Below are positions 7,623 to 15,936 of a stretch of 64,000 nucleotides of DNA, in pieces; the stretch's first letter is position 1; every line of letters begins with the position of its first letter. The translations under genes and the position numbers were made by a program. The notes beneath the pieces were generated by a model. The model made no database searches. It saw nothing but the letters and a program-made list of their open reading frames with translations, and was not told the DNA's origin. The stretch spans positions 1,722,767 through 1,786,766 of the forward strand of contig NZ_CP040910.1 of the NCBI RefSeq assembly GCF_013394085.1, given 5' to 3'. This stretch comes from Limosilactobacillus fermentum. GTDB lineage: Bacteria > Bacillota > Bacilli > Lactobacillales > Lactobacillaceae.

Positions 7623-10388
7623 ATGCCAACTAAATCGTTATCGTTAGAAGAAATTGCCCAAGAAGACGATCAAACCCGCCTCCTGACCGAACTACAAACC
7701 AGTCGCACCGGCCTGACCAAGGACGAAGTTACCCGCCGCCAGGCCCAAGACGGCCCCAACGTCCTCAAACAAATTAAGGGCGCCTCCTGGTTAACCAAAT
7801 TCACCCAAAACTTCACCTCGATGATGGCGATCCTGCTCTGGGTCGCCGGGGCGATTGCCTTTGTCGCCCAACTCAAGGAACTGGGGATTGCCATCTGGCT
7901 CGTCAACATCATCAACGGGCTCTTTTCCTTTTGGCAAGAATACCAGGCCGGCAAGGAAACCGACGCCCTGTCCAAGATGCTTCCTTCCTATTCAAGGGTC
8001 GTGCGCGACGGCCACGACCAAAAGGTACTCACCAGCAACCTGGTCGTTGGCGACATCGTCAAGCTCGAGGAGGGCGATAACGTGGCCGCCGACATCCGGA
8101 TCCTTGCGGCCACCCAGGTCCAAGTCGACCAGTCGGCCTTGACTGGCGAAGTCAACCCGGTCAACAAGGGGGCCCAGGCCATTGACCCAACCGGCAAGAA
8201 CCACTTTGAGTTCGGCGACATCGTCTTCTCCGGCACCTCGCTGGTCAAAGGTAACCTGGTGGGGGTGGTGGTCAAAATCGGGATGGCCACCGACTTCGGT
8301 AAGATCGCCGAACTGACCCAGCAGGTCAAGGAAGACATCAGTCCCCTGCAAAAAGAGCTCAACACCCTGACCAAGCAACTCTCCGTGCTGGCGGTTTCGA
8401 TCGGCCTGATCTTCTTTTTGGTGGCGACCCTCTTCGTCCACTACCCGCTGGTCAAATCCTTTATCTTCGCCCTCGGGATGATCGTCGCCTTTATCCCCGA
8501 GGGACTGTCGCCCACCGTGACCCTCTCCTTAGCCGGGGCGGTCAAGCGGATGGCGCGGCAAAACGCCCTGGTCAAAAAGCTGGCCAGCGTTGAAACTTTG
8601 GGAGCCGCTTCGGTGATCTGTTCGGATAAAACCGGGACCTTAACCCAAAACCAAATGACGGTGTCGAGCCTGTGGACGGTCGCCAAGCACTACCAGGTGA
8701 CCGGCGAGGGCTACGAGGCCAAGGGCAAGGTCGTCGATGGGCCCCGCCAGGTCAACGAAGAGACCGACGCCGATTTGTACGAGCTCCTGCGCGGCGGTTT
8801 GTTGGCCGATAACGCCCGGCTCGTTCCGCCCGATGACCACCACCCCCGCTACACCGTCTTGGGCGACCCGACCGAGGCCTGCCTGGAAGTGGTCGCCAAA
8901 AAGGCCGGCCTAAACGCCCACGACGAACGCCAAGTCAGCCCCCGGCAACGGGAGCTCCCCTTTGATTCCGAACGCAAGATGATGACCGTGATCGTCAAAG
9001 CAGACCCCACCCACCCCTTTAACACCTACACCAAGGGGGCGCCCAACCAGGTCCTCAAGCACTGCACCAGCTACCTTAACCACGGCCAGGTCCTGGCGCT
9101 CACCGACGAAGTTAGACAACAAATCGACGCCGCTAACGATGGTTACGCCCGCCGGGGGCTGCGGGTCCTAGCGGTGGCGGCCCGCACCTATCAGGGGGAC
9201 CCGAGTGACGCCACGATCGCTAACGTTGAAACGGGGCTGACCTTCATCGGCCTCTCCGTCATGTTGGACCCGCCCAGAAAGGAAGTCGCCGTGGCCGCCC
9301 AACTTTGCCACCGCGCCCACATAAAGATCATCATGATGACCGGTGACTACAGCCTGACCGCCGAGAGCATCGCCCGCCAAATCGGGATCGTCCTCCCCGA
9401 CCAACCAGTCACGGTCATCACCGGCGACCAGCTCAAAACAATGGCCAAGGCCGACCTCAAACAAGCGCTCGCCGGCCAGATAATCTTCGCCCGGATGGCT
9501 CCGGAACAAAAGTACGACGTCGTCACCACCCTGCAGGAGATGGGCGAGGTCGTCGCCGTCACCGGGGATGGGGTCAACGATGCCCCGGCCCTCAAGAAGG
9601 CCGACATCGGGGTCGCCATGGGTTTAACCGGGACCGATGTGGCCAAGCAAGCTGCCGACATGATTTTAACCGACGACAACTTCGCTTCGATCGTGGCGGC
9701 GATTAAGGAGGGGCGCGGGGTGTACCAAGACATCCGCAAGTTCTTGTTGTACATCCTCAACTCCAACACCCCCGAAGCCGTCCCGTCGCTACTCTTCTTG
9801 CTGTCCGGCGGGACGATCCCGCTCGCTTTGACCGTCATGCAGATCCTATCGATTGACCTGGGAACCGACCTGATTCCGGCCCTCGGGCTGGGGAAGGAGG
9901 TCGCCGAGGCCAGCGTTATGGACCGGCCGCCCCGCTCCAAACAAGAGCATTTGATCACCAAGAACCTCTTGCTCAAGGCCTTCACCTGGTACGGGCTGTT
10001 GAGTTCGCTCCTGTGCGTGGCCGGCTTCTTCTTTGCCAACGCCATTAACGGTCACGCCTTCCCGGCCCTGGCCACCAGCGGCTTTGACTACCGTCAGGCC
10101 ACCACGATGACCTTAGCGGTGATCATCTTCTGCCAGATCGCGGCCGTCTTAAACATCCGCTACGAAACCCAATCGGTCTTCAACCGCCACTTCTTCGACA
10201 ACTCAATGATCTTTCTCGGGATCATCTTTGAAGTCGTCCTCTTGTTATGCCTAACCTACGTCCCGGTGTTACAAGACGTCTTTGGCACGGTGCCACTAGG
10301 GCCCGCTCAGTGGCTGTTCTTACTGTGCATCCCGCTGCCCCTGATCCTGCTTGACGAAGGGCGCAAATGGTTGATTCGCCACCACTAA
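7623..10388 (+). CDS. Type IIC-like cation-transporting P-type ATPase
   Basis: A 921-residue cation pump. The phosphorylation motif ICSDKTGTLTQNQM has its aspartate at residue 335, followed by TGDGVNDAPALKKADIGVAMG in the P domain. The membrane segments resemble Na+/K+- and H+/K+-ATPases more than SERCA: IPEGLSPTVTLSLAGAVKRMA before the DKTGT site and ILSIDLGTDLIPALGLG in the M6 region, with SNTPEAVP in M5. The actuator motif reads SALTGEVNPV, with V where most pumps have S in TGES. I chose ATG 7623 because it follows AAAGGGGGG; the frame is open to 7581. Probably a Na+ or K+ pump; the ion is inference. Confidence 0.85.
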   Translation: MPTKSLSLEEIAQEDDQTRLLTELQTSRTGLTKDEVTRRQAQDGPNVLKQIKGASWLTKFTQNFTSMMAILLWVAGAIAFVAQLKELGIAIWLVNIINGLFSFWQEYQAGKETDALSKMLPSYSRVVRDGHDQKVLTSNLVVGDIVKLEEGDNVAADIRILAATQVQVDQSALTGEVNPVNKGAQAIDPTGKNHFEFGDIVFSGTSLVKGNLVGVVVKIGMATDFGKIAELTQQVKEDISPLQKELNTLTKQLSVLAVSIGLIFFLVATLFVHYPLVKSFIFALGMIVAFIPEGLSPTVTLSLAGAVKRMARQNALVKKLASVETLGAASVICSDKTGTLTQNQMTVSSLWTVAKHYQVTGEGYEAKGKVVDGPRQVNEETDADLYELLRGGLLADNARLVPPDDHHPRYTVLGDPTEACLEVVAKKAGLNAHDERQVSPRQRELPFDSERKMMTVIVKADPTHPFNTYTKGAPNQVLKHCTSYLNHGQVLALTDEVRQQIDAANDGYARRGLRVLAVAARTYQGDPSDATIANVETGLTFIGLSVMLDPPRKEVAVAAQLCHRAHIKIIMMTGDYSLTAESIARQIGIVLPDQPVTVITGDQLKTMAKADLKQALAGQIIFARMAPEQKYDVVTTLQEMGEVVAVTGDGVNDAPALKKADIGVAMGLTGTDVAKQAADMILTDDNFASIVAAIKEGRGVYQDIRKFLLYILNSNTPEAVPSLLFLLSGGTIPLALTVMQILSIDLGTDLIPALGLGKEVAEASVMDRPPRSKQEHLITKNLLLKAFTWYGLLSSLLCVAGFFFANAINGHAFPALATSGFDYRQATTMTLAVIIFCQIAAVLNIRYETQSVFNRHFFDNSMIFLGIIFEVVLLLCLTYVPVLQDVFGTVPLGPAQWLFLLCIPLPLILLDEGRKWLIRHH

Positions 10389-10399
10389 TTCTATGGAAA

Positions 10400-10437
10400 C
10401 AAAAACGGCCCCCACCACCTGGCGGGAGCCGTTATTT
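10400..10437. terminator. Bidirectional terminator between converging ATPase and nor genes
   Basis: Stem AACGGC.CCC.CC / GG.GGG.GCCGTT with loop ACCT, preceded by A5 and followed by a short T-rich stretch. It separates two converging genes. Confidence 0.7.
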
Positions 10438-10442
10438 AAATC

Positions 10443-12785
10443 TTATTCATCAATTTCGTTTGCCTGACTCTTCGTTTCGGCAGCGGCGAAGCGTTCGTAC
10501 TCAGCGGCCGCGGCCTGGTTGTCAGCCTTCTTCAAGTGGAAGAGGGCCTTCCAGCAGACCACGAGCAGGATGATGACCCCGGCCGTGAAGATCAGGTCCC
10601 ATGGCATCCGTCCCCATAAGATTAAAGAAATCAGCTTTTCGTGGTAAAAGGACATTTGCCGGGCGTGCCAGTAGCCGTACTTCAGGGCGTCGGCTAACTG
10701 GAGTTGCCCGACCGGCATTAGGGTGGCAAAGACCATCCCGGCTAAGCCGATGTTCAGCAACCAGGCGGACCAGCGAATCGCCTTTTCCATTTTAGCCGTC
10801 CAGAATTCCTTGACTGTCACGTTGCGTAACACGTACAGGATAATGGCGATCGAGAACATCCCGTAAACCCCGGCCATGGAACCGTGCGCGTGGGCGGCCG
10901 TCCACTGGGTCCCGTGTTCAAAGTAGTTGATGGCCGGTGCGTTGATCAAAAAGCCTAGCGCCCCGGCCCCCAGGGTGTTCCAGATCCCCGTCCACATCAA
11001 GAAGATGAAGGTCGTCTTATACGGGAAGTTGTGGTACGTGTCCTGGTAAACCCGGTAGTGGGTGTAGGCTTCCCACACTAACAGGGACAGTGGCACGATT
11101 TCAAGGGCAGAAAAAGATGCCCCGAGGGCCAACCATAGGGAGTGGTCCCCCATCCAGAAGTAGTGGTGACCGGTTCCGACCACCCCGGAACCAAGCAGCA
11201 GGATCAATTGGAAGTACAGGGCCCGAATCGTTGACTTAATCGTGGTCAGCTTCATATCAACTAACAGCCAACCCGTTAAAATAACGGCAAAGGCTTCAAA
11301 GATCCCTTCTACCCAGAGGTGGACGATCCACCAGCGCCAGTAATCGGCGAAGGTGACGTGTGAATCGGGCATGATAAAAATCGACGCGCAGTAAAAGGCT
11401 GGCACGGCGATCGCCCCTAAGAAGAGCATCGTGACCAGGCGGGTGCGGGTTTGGTTATCCTTACGTCGCATCGCCGGGACAAAGCCCCGCATTAACATAA
11501 CGATCCACAGGACCATGGCGGCGATCAGCAGGTACTGCCAGAACTTCCCGAGTTCCAGGTACTCCCAGCCCCCGTTACCAAAGAGCCACCAGTTCTTGTT
11601 TAAGACGCCCAGGTCGGTCAACCATTCCCCGAGCATGCTACCGCCCACCACAAAGATGAGCGCCCAAAAGAGGACGTCGACTAAGATCCCTTGACGAACC
11701 GGTTCCCGGCGCAGGACCCGGGGCACGATATAGATTCCGGCCCCTAGCCAGGTGGTGGCCACCCAGAAGATGACCAACTGGAGGTGCCAAGAGTGGGCCA
11801 GGTTAAACGGCCAGATGTTTTGAAGCGCAATCCCAAAGAAGGTGTTTTCGACGTAGTAGTGGGCCATCAATTCACCTAACAGGATTTGGACCAAGAAGAG
11901 CACCATTACCAGGGCGAAGTACTTAGCCGTCTTCCGCTGACTGGTGGTGATTGGTAAGGTATCCGGTTCAATGATCGGGACATCCTTTTGGTACTGGGCC
12001 TTGGATTCGAAGTTGTACTTCTTTTGAACCCAGATGGCGATCGCCACCCCCATTACCAAGAGGGCCACGGAGATCCCCGTCCAAGTCATTGCCTTTGGCG
12101 TCATGACGTTACCGGCTTCGAGGTCATACGGCCAATTATTGGTGTATGAGTAGGAACGTCCCGGCCGGTTGGTGGATGACAACCAAGCCCCCCAGAAGAA
12201 GAAGGCGGTCAGTTGGTCGACCTTGTTCCCCTTGACCATGTATTCGTTGGTGCGGTTCTTGATCATGTTATCCGGCAAGCCGACTTGCTTAGGATTGTTG
12301 ATAAAGGCCTTACGGTAGTACTTAAGCAGGTACTGGTACCCGGCCGTCTGGGCCTTGGTTAAGGTTAATTCCTTATCCTTAGCGTTATAGCGGTTAACCC
12401 GGATTTCCTCTTTAACCTTCCCCTTAATTCCCTCTTGTTGCAGGGTGGTCAACTTATTAAAGGACTTGCCGTACAGGGTTTTGGCGTAGTAACGGTACAT
12501 CCCCTGCAAGTAAACGTGTAGCGCCTGGGCCGTGTAATCCGGTCCCAAGTAAGCCCCGTTTCCCAGGTAGGTCCCGTAGTCAGCCAACTGGTACTTTTCG
12601 TAGGTCGCCTGACCAGAGATTAGCTGCTGTTTGGAAACCAGCGTGGTTCCCGCTTCGGTCACAATCTTTGCTGGACGGGGTGCCTCATTTTTAAAAATGA
12701 GCAAGCCCCCAGCAATTAAGATGGAAAAGACGACCACTAGCGTCACGATTAACGTTCGCGACAGCCGCCGATATTGATCTTGCAT
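10443..12785 (-). CDS. norB: Quinol-dependent nitric oxide reductase (qNor)
   Basis: A 780-residue membrane heme-copper-superfamily enzyme that reduces NO to N2O with quinol. An N-terminal helix (LIVTLVVVFSILIAGGLLIF) leads into a roughly 200-residue extracytoplasmic domain, then the NorB-like helical core. Core histidine motifs visible are NLAHSWHLQLVIFW, HLWVEGIFEAFAVIL, GTGHHYFWMG and AAHAHGSMAGVYGM. The single-chain length is typical of qNor. Lactobacilli do not synthesise heme, so activity would need external heme (established for the group). The promoter, an inverted repeat and a perfect FNR-type box lie upstream. Confidence 0.9.
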   Translation of the reverse strand: MQDQYRRLSRTLIVTLVVVFSILIAGGLLIFKNEAPRPAKIVTEAGTTLVSKQQLISGQATYEKYQLADYGTYLGNGAYLGPDYTAQALHVYLQGMYRYYAKTLYGKSFNKLTTLQQEGIKGKVKEEIRVNRYNAKDKELTLTKAQTAGYQYLLKYYRKAFINNPKQVGLPDNMIKNRTNEYMVKGNKVDQLTAFFFWGAWLSSTNRPGRSYSYTNNWPYDLEAGNVMTPKAMTWTGISVALLVMGVAIAIWVQKKYNFESKAQYQKDVPIIEPDTLPITTSQRKTAKYFALVMVLFLVQILLGELMAHYYVENTFFGIALQNIWPFNLAHSWHLQLVIFWVATTWLGAGIYIVPRVLRREPVRQGILVDVLFWALIFVVGGSMLGEWLTDLGVLNKNWWLFGNGGWEYLELGKFWQYLLIAAMVLWIVMLMRGFVPAMRRKDNQTRTRLVTMLFLGAIAVPAFYCASIFIMPDSHVTFADYWRWWIVHLWVEGIFEAFAVILTGWLLVDMKLTTIKSTIRALYFQLILLLGSGVVGTGHHYFWMGDHSLWLALGASFSALEIVPLSLLVWEAYTHYRVYQDTYHNFPYKTTFIFLMWTGIWNTLGAGALGFLINAPAINYFEHGTQWTAAHAHGSMAGVYGMFSIAIILYVLRNVTVKEFWTAKMEKAIRWSAWLLNIGLAGMVFATLMPVGQLQLADALKYGYWHARQMSFYHEKLISLILWGRMPWDLIFTAGVIILLVVCWKALFHLKKADNQAAAAEYERFAAAETKSQANEIDE

Positions 12786-12826
12786 CTCGCTTCCTCCCTA
12801 AAAATAAATCAATATTAATTCACTTA

Positions 12827-12855
12827 AGATTAGCTAAAGTGTGACGGTCTGTCAA
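12827..12855 (-). promoter_or_regulatory. nor promoter
   Basis: TTGACA (12855-12850) and TAATCT (12832-12827) with 17-bp spacing, about 40 bp before the nor ATG. Predicted transcription start near 12820. Confidence 0.7.
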
Positions 12856-12863
12856 CTAATTTT

Positions 12864-12881
12864 GGAATATTTTGATATTCC
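12864..12881. promoter_or_regulatory. 18-bp inverted repeat upstream of nor
   Basis: GGAATAT-TTTG-ATATTCC, a perfect 7-4-7 inverted repeat centred about 52 bp upstream of the predicted start site. A candidate regulator site; the binding protein is unknown. Confidence 0.5.
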
Positions 12882-12913
12882 TCAATTTTAGTTTTGTCTT
12901 ATTACTCCATAAC

Positions 12914-12927
12914 TTGATAATAATCAA
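12914..12927. promoter_or_regulatory. Perfect FNR/CRP-type box upstream of nor
   Basis: TTGAT-AATA-ATCAA matches the FNR consensus TTGATNNNNATCAA at all ten defined positions. It lies about 100 bp upstream of the predicted nor start site, farther than the usual -41.5, so it may act with the 12864 repeat or from another promoter. Confidence 0.55.
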
Positions 12928-12976
12928 TAAAGTTACGTCCGACAATTTTCGTTCCTTCTTACTTAACCACGGTAAT

Positions 12977-13018
12977 AAAAAGCGCCCCGCACCTTTATAA
13001 GAGTGCGAGACGCTTTTT
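12977..13018. terminator. Intrinsic terminator in the nor-guaA gap
   Basis: AAAAAGCG..CCGCAC / GTGCG.GACGCTTTTT hairpin with A and T runs on both sides. No gene ends next to it, so it may be left over from a lost gene. Confidence 0.7.
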
Positions 13019-13232
13019 AATTAGGCTATAACTATGGGGACGAATTTTGGGTCACACACTATTTGTCAACGACTTTACTTTCCACTCCCAGAAAACCACA
13101 CCCGACAAATCTAAAATTTGACGCAATAGACGCCGATTCGCTAAATACGGCCTGTTTGATCGATTGGGTCGCACTTCCGTTTTGCGCAAATCTAAATATT
13201 TGTCCTGTGTCTAGCTCTAAATGGGCATAATT
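13019..13232. other. Gene-free stretch with small palindromes
   Basis: No ORF of note. It contains CAAATCTAAAATTTG (13106-13120), CAAATCTAAATATTTG (13187-13202) and a fragment of the intergenic repeat. A third copy of the small palindrome follows another repeat copy at 43229-43244. Confidence 0.5.
13137..13181 (-). repeat. Intergenic hairpin repeat, left-end fragment
   Basis: On the minus strand it reads GGAAGTGCGACCCAATC ... ACAGGCCGTA, the conserved start of the repeat. The right half is absent. Confidence 0.6.
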
Positions 13233-13270
13233 AAAAAAGCGAGTCAGGAATCAAATCCTGGCTCGCTTTT
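13233..13270. terminator. Bidirectional intrinsic terminator
   Basis: AAAAAAGCGAGTCAGGA / TCCTGGCTCGCTTTT hairpin with a 6-nt loop and strong A/T flanks. On the minus strand it would terminate guaA read-through. Confidence 0.8.
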
Positions 13271-13289
13271 AATTTTGCAATGTTACTCA

Positions 13290-13323
13290 GATAACGTGCT
13301 CCCCAACCACGGGTCTAGTGGTT
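13290..13323 (-). repeat. Intergenic hairpin repeat, right-end fragment
   Basis: GATAACGTGCTCCCCAACC followed by a CTAGTGG block, the conserved end of the repeat in reverse orientation. It breaks into an unrelated hairpin at about 13340. Confidence 0.6.
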
Positions 13324-13344
13324 GTTCCGCACTCCGGCGCAGTA

Positions 13345-13399
13345 CACCAATGGGTTTCAGTCGCTTACCAAGGTAAGCATTCCTGAAACCCTATTGGTG
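13345..13399. repeat. 55-nt composite hairpin downstream of guaA
   Basis: Outer arms CACCAATGGGTTTCAG / CTGAAACCCTATTGGTG enclose a perfect inner stem GCTTACC-AA-GGTAAGC. It has no T tract, so it is not a standard terminator; possibly an RNA-stabilising 3' structure or another repeat family. Confidence 0.6.
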
Positions 13400-13408
13400 C
13401 TTGCGGGG

Positions 13409-13441
13409 GTGGGACGACGAAATTAGAAATTTCTGTCCCAC
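13409..13441. repeat. Hairpin immediately 3' of guaA
   Basis: GTGGGAC / GTCCCAC arms with an inner AAATT/AATTT pairing, starting 4 bp after the guaA stop on the minus strand. Confidence 0.55.
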
Positions 13442-13444
13442 TCC

Positions 13445-14998
13445 CTATTCCCACTCAATCGTGGAAGGCGGCTTGGAGGTCACATCGTAGAGGATCCGGT
13501 TAACGTGATCCACCTCATTGACAATCCGCACCGAGATCTTTTGCAAGACATCCCACGGAATTTGGGCGAAGTCGGCGGTCATCCCGTCGATTGAAGTAAC
13601 GGCCCGAATGCCGACCGCTTCGTCGTAGGTCCGGCCGTCACCCATCACCCCAACGGAGCGGATGCCCGGCAGGACGGTGAAGTATTGCCAGATGCTTTCT
13701 TGCAGGCCAGCCTTCTTGATTTCTTCGCGTAAGATAGCGTCACTTTCCCGGACGATTTCTAGCTTTTCGGGAGTGACTTCACCAAGCACCCGGATTCCCA
13801 GGCCCGGACCCGGGAATGGTTGGCGCCAGACCAGGTCGTGCGGAATCCCCAGCTTTTCACCCAGTTGACGGGTTTCATCCTTGAACAGGGAGCGGAGTGG
13901 TTCGATCAGCTTGAAGCCCATCTTTTCCGGCAGCCCCCCAACGTTGTGGTGCGACTTGATCGTCTGGGCAGTGTCGGTCCCGGATTCGATCACGTCGGTG
14001 TACAAGGTCCCCTGGGCTAAGAAATCGGCGTCCTTCATCTTCTTGGCTTCCTCGTCAAAGACGGCCACGAATTCCTTACCGATCGTCTTGCGCTTTTGTT
14101 CAGGGTCGCTGATCCCCTTAAGCTTGCCCAAGAAGCGGTCGGCGGCGTCAACCTTGATAATGTTAACCCCGAGGTCGGCGCTTAAGGCCTTCATCACGGA
14201 GTCGGCTTCGTTCTTACGCAACAGACCGTGGTCAACGAAGATACAAGTCAGTTGGTCGCCGATCGCCTTGTGGATCAAAACGGCGGTTACGGAAGAATCC
14301 ACCCCACCGGAAAGGCCCAGGATGACCTTCTTGTCACCAACGGTTTGGCGAATCTCGTCGACTTGCATGTCGATGAAGTCGTCCATTGACCAGTTGGCCT
14401 TGGCGCCACACACGTCAAAGGCGAACTTCTTTAAGATGTCCAGCCCGTATTCGGTGTTACGCACTTCGGTGTGGAATTGGAGCCCGTACAGCTTTTCGGC
14501 GTTGTTAGCCATGGCTGAAATCGGGCAGTTCTTGCTGGTGGCGACCACGTCAAAGCCGGCTGGTACGGCGGTGACCCGGTCCCCATGGCTCATCCAAACG
14601 TATTCCTTCTTTGGTAAGCCCGCAAACATTACGGCGTCGTCTTTAGTCACTTCAATGTCGGCACGTCCGTATTCGGAATCATCGGCGGCTTCCACCTTCC
14701 CGCCAAGGTCGTGAGCCATCAACTGCATCCCGTAGCAGATCCCCAAAATCGGAATCCCGAGCTTGTAGATTGCCGGGTCCACCGTGAAGGCCCCTTCGTC
14801 GTACACACTGTTCGGCCCCCCGGAGAAAATGATCCCCTTAGGGTTGATCTGCTTGATTTCTTCGGCCGTGATCTTGTGGGATAAAAGTTCGGAATAAATC
14901 CCAAAATCACGAATCCGGCGGGTGATCAATTGGTTGTATTGACTCCCGAAATCAAGCACTATGATCTTGTCGAAGGCGTCAAGATTAATGTTTGCCAA
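13445..14998 (-). CDS. guaA: GMP synthase (glutamine-hydrolysing)
   Basis: Converts XMP, ATP and glutamine to GMP. A class I glutamine amidotransferase domain ([20 protein letters not shown], catalytic cysteine in ILGICYGMQ, later GLQFHTEV) is followed by the ATP pyrophosphatase domain with P-loop [17 protein letters not shown]. The C-terminal dimerisation region ends [14 protein letters not shown] chose TTG at 14998 because AGGAG lies 8 nt upstream; the GTG at 15007 would overlap that site. The result is 517 residues, the usual size. Its own promoter gives a leader of only about 33 nt, too short for a purine riboswitch. Confidence 0.95.
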   Translation of the reverse strand: MANINLDAFDKIIVLDFGSQYNQLITRRIRDFGIYSELLSHKITAEEIKQINPKGIIFSGGPNSVYDEGAFTVDPAIYKLGIPILGICYGMQLMAHDLGGKVEAADDSEYGRADIEVTKDDAVMFAGLPKKEYVWMSHGDRVTAVPAGFDVVATSKNCPISAMANNAEKLYGLQFHTEVRNTEYGLDILKKFAFDVCGAKANWSMDDFIDMQVDEIRQTVGDKKVILGLSGGVDSSVTAVLIHKAIGDQLTCIFVDHGLLRKNEADSVMKALSADLGVNIIKVDAADRFLGKLKGISDPEQKRKTIGKEFVAVFDEEAKKMKDADFLAQGTLYTDVIESGTDTAQTIKSHHNVGGLPEKMGFKLIEPLRSLFKDETRQLGEKLGIPHDLVWRQPFPGPGLGIRVLGEVTPEKLEIVRESDAILREEIKKAGLQESIWQYFTVLPGIRSVGVMGDGRTYDEAVGIRAVTSIDGMTADFAQIPWDVLQKISVRIVNEVDHVNRILYDVTSKPPSTIEWE

Positions 14999-15037
14999 AT
15001 TTTCCACTCCTTTATATTATCTTCAAACGTCCTAACC

Positions 15038-15066
15038 ATTGTACGGGTTTCACCCGGGTGGGTCAA
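15038..15066 (-). promoter_or_regulatory. guaA promoter
   Basis: TTGACC (15066-15061) and TACAAT (15043-15038) with 17-bp spacing on the minus strand, about 40 bp before the TTG start. Confidence 0.75.
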
Positions 15067-15107
15067 TGGTGAAGGGACGGTTTCGCGGATTCTTTGGCAA
15101 ATTAACG

Positions 15108-15155
15108 AAGTGCTCCCTAGCCATACGGCCTGCCAAGGAGGTTAGGTCGCACTTC
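15108..15155 (-). repeat. Intergenic hairpin repeat, internally deleted copy
   Basis: Both termini are present (GAAGTGCGACCTAACC on the minus strand and AGCACTT at the other end) with GGCAGGCCGTATGGCTA between, but the central hairpin is missing, leaving a 48-bp remnant. Confidence 0.6.
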
Positions 15156-15162
15156 TTTCCTT

Positions 15163-15186
15163 TTATCCTTTCTTAAGGAAGGATAA
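15163..15186. promoter_or_regulatory. 24-bp near-palindrome in the guaA/alarmone synthetase gap
   Basis: TTATCCTT..CTTAAG..AAGGATAA, perfect except for one mismatched pair; GGATAA recurs again at 15192. It lies between two divergent genes and may be an operator. Role unknown. Confidence 0.35.
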
Positions 15187-15272
15187 CTTTTTGGATAAAG
15201 TTGGGGGGGTTCTCGCCCCTCCCCGGTTAAATCGCTACAATTAGTTGATACCTGAATCCTTTCTAAAAGCTT

Positions 15273-15280
15273 GCTATAAT
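15273..15280 (+). promoter_or_regulatory. Extended -10 promoter of the alarmone synthetase operon
   Basis: TGCTATAAT is a consensus extended -10, about 30 bp before the ATG at 15312. No good -35 at 17 bp is seen, consistent with an extended -10 promoter. Confidence 0.6.
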
Positions 15281-15311
15281 GAGAGTTAATTTACTAAAGG
15301 AATGATCAATA

Positions 15312-15923
15312 ATGGATATTTACGGGACGGCCACCCCTTACCTGCCCCAGCTGCTCGATTTTGTGATGGACCGGGTGCGCGACCTCTCCAACAAGGAGGT
15401 CGCCGCCGACCGTCCCAAGCTGTACGAGCACCTGATCGGGCGGGTCAAGGCCCAGGCTAGTATGGAAGAAAAATGCCGCCGCAAGGGCTACCCGGTCACG
15501 CCGGAATCGGCCCTGACGAAGTGTAAAGACGCGATTGGGATTCGGGTCGTCTGCAACTTTATCGACGACGTTTACCGTTCAATTGACCGGATCAAGGCCG
15601 CCGACTGGTGCACGGTCGTCGAAGAAAAAGACTACATCGAAAACGCCAAGCCCAACGGTTACCGGTCCTACCACTTAATTTTAGACGTGCCCACCGACCT
15701 CCCTAACTACACGGGCCACACCCCGAGCCACTACTTCGTCGAAATCCAGTTGCGCACGATTGCAATGGATTCGTGGGCGTCATTAGAACACGAAATGAAA
15801 TATAAACACCACATCAACGACCCGGAACGGATTGAAAAAGAACTCCGCCGTTGTGCCGACCAGCTGGCCTCTTGTGACGTGCAAATGCAAACGATCCGCC
15901 AGCTGATCAACGAAAGTAATTAA
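15312..15923 (+). CDS. Small alarmone synthetase (RelA/SpoT-domain GTP pyrophosphokinase)
   Basis: A 203-residue single-domain (p)ppGpp synthetase. RelA_SpoT motifs are in order: RVKAQASMEEK, KDAIGIRVVCNFIDDVY, DYIENAKPNGYRSYHL, then EIQLRTIAMDSWASLEHEMKYK. No HD hydrolase, TGS or ACT domain is present, so it resembles the RelQ/RelP-type small synthetases. ATG follows AAAGGA. It heads an operon with an OmpR-type regulator (13-bp gap with an AAGGAGG site on the stop codon) and a histidine kinase, which may tie alarmone synthesis to an envelope signal (inference). Confidence 0.9.
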   Translation: MDIYGTATPYLPQLLDFVMDRVRDLSNKEVAADRPKLYEHLIGRVKAQASMEEKCRRKGYPVTPESALTKCKDAIGIRVVCNFIDDVYRSIDRIKAADWCTVVEEKDYIENAKPNGYRSYHLILDVPTDLPNYTGHTPSHYFVEIQLRTIAMDSWASLEHEMKYKHHINDPERIEKELRRCADQLASCDVQMQTIRQLINESN

Positions 15924-15936
15924 GGAGGAACAGCCC

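Noticed and set aside
9347-10045. 232-codon minus-strand ORF inside the P-type ATPase
   Set aside because: Antisense shadow of a conserved C-rich gene; no RBS and no family features.
13881-14714. 277-codon plus-strand ORF inside guaA
   Set aside because: Antisense to the clearly conserved GMP synthase.
14999-15040. Purine riboswitch before guaA
   Set aside because: The predicted leader is only about 33 nt.
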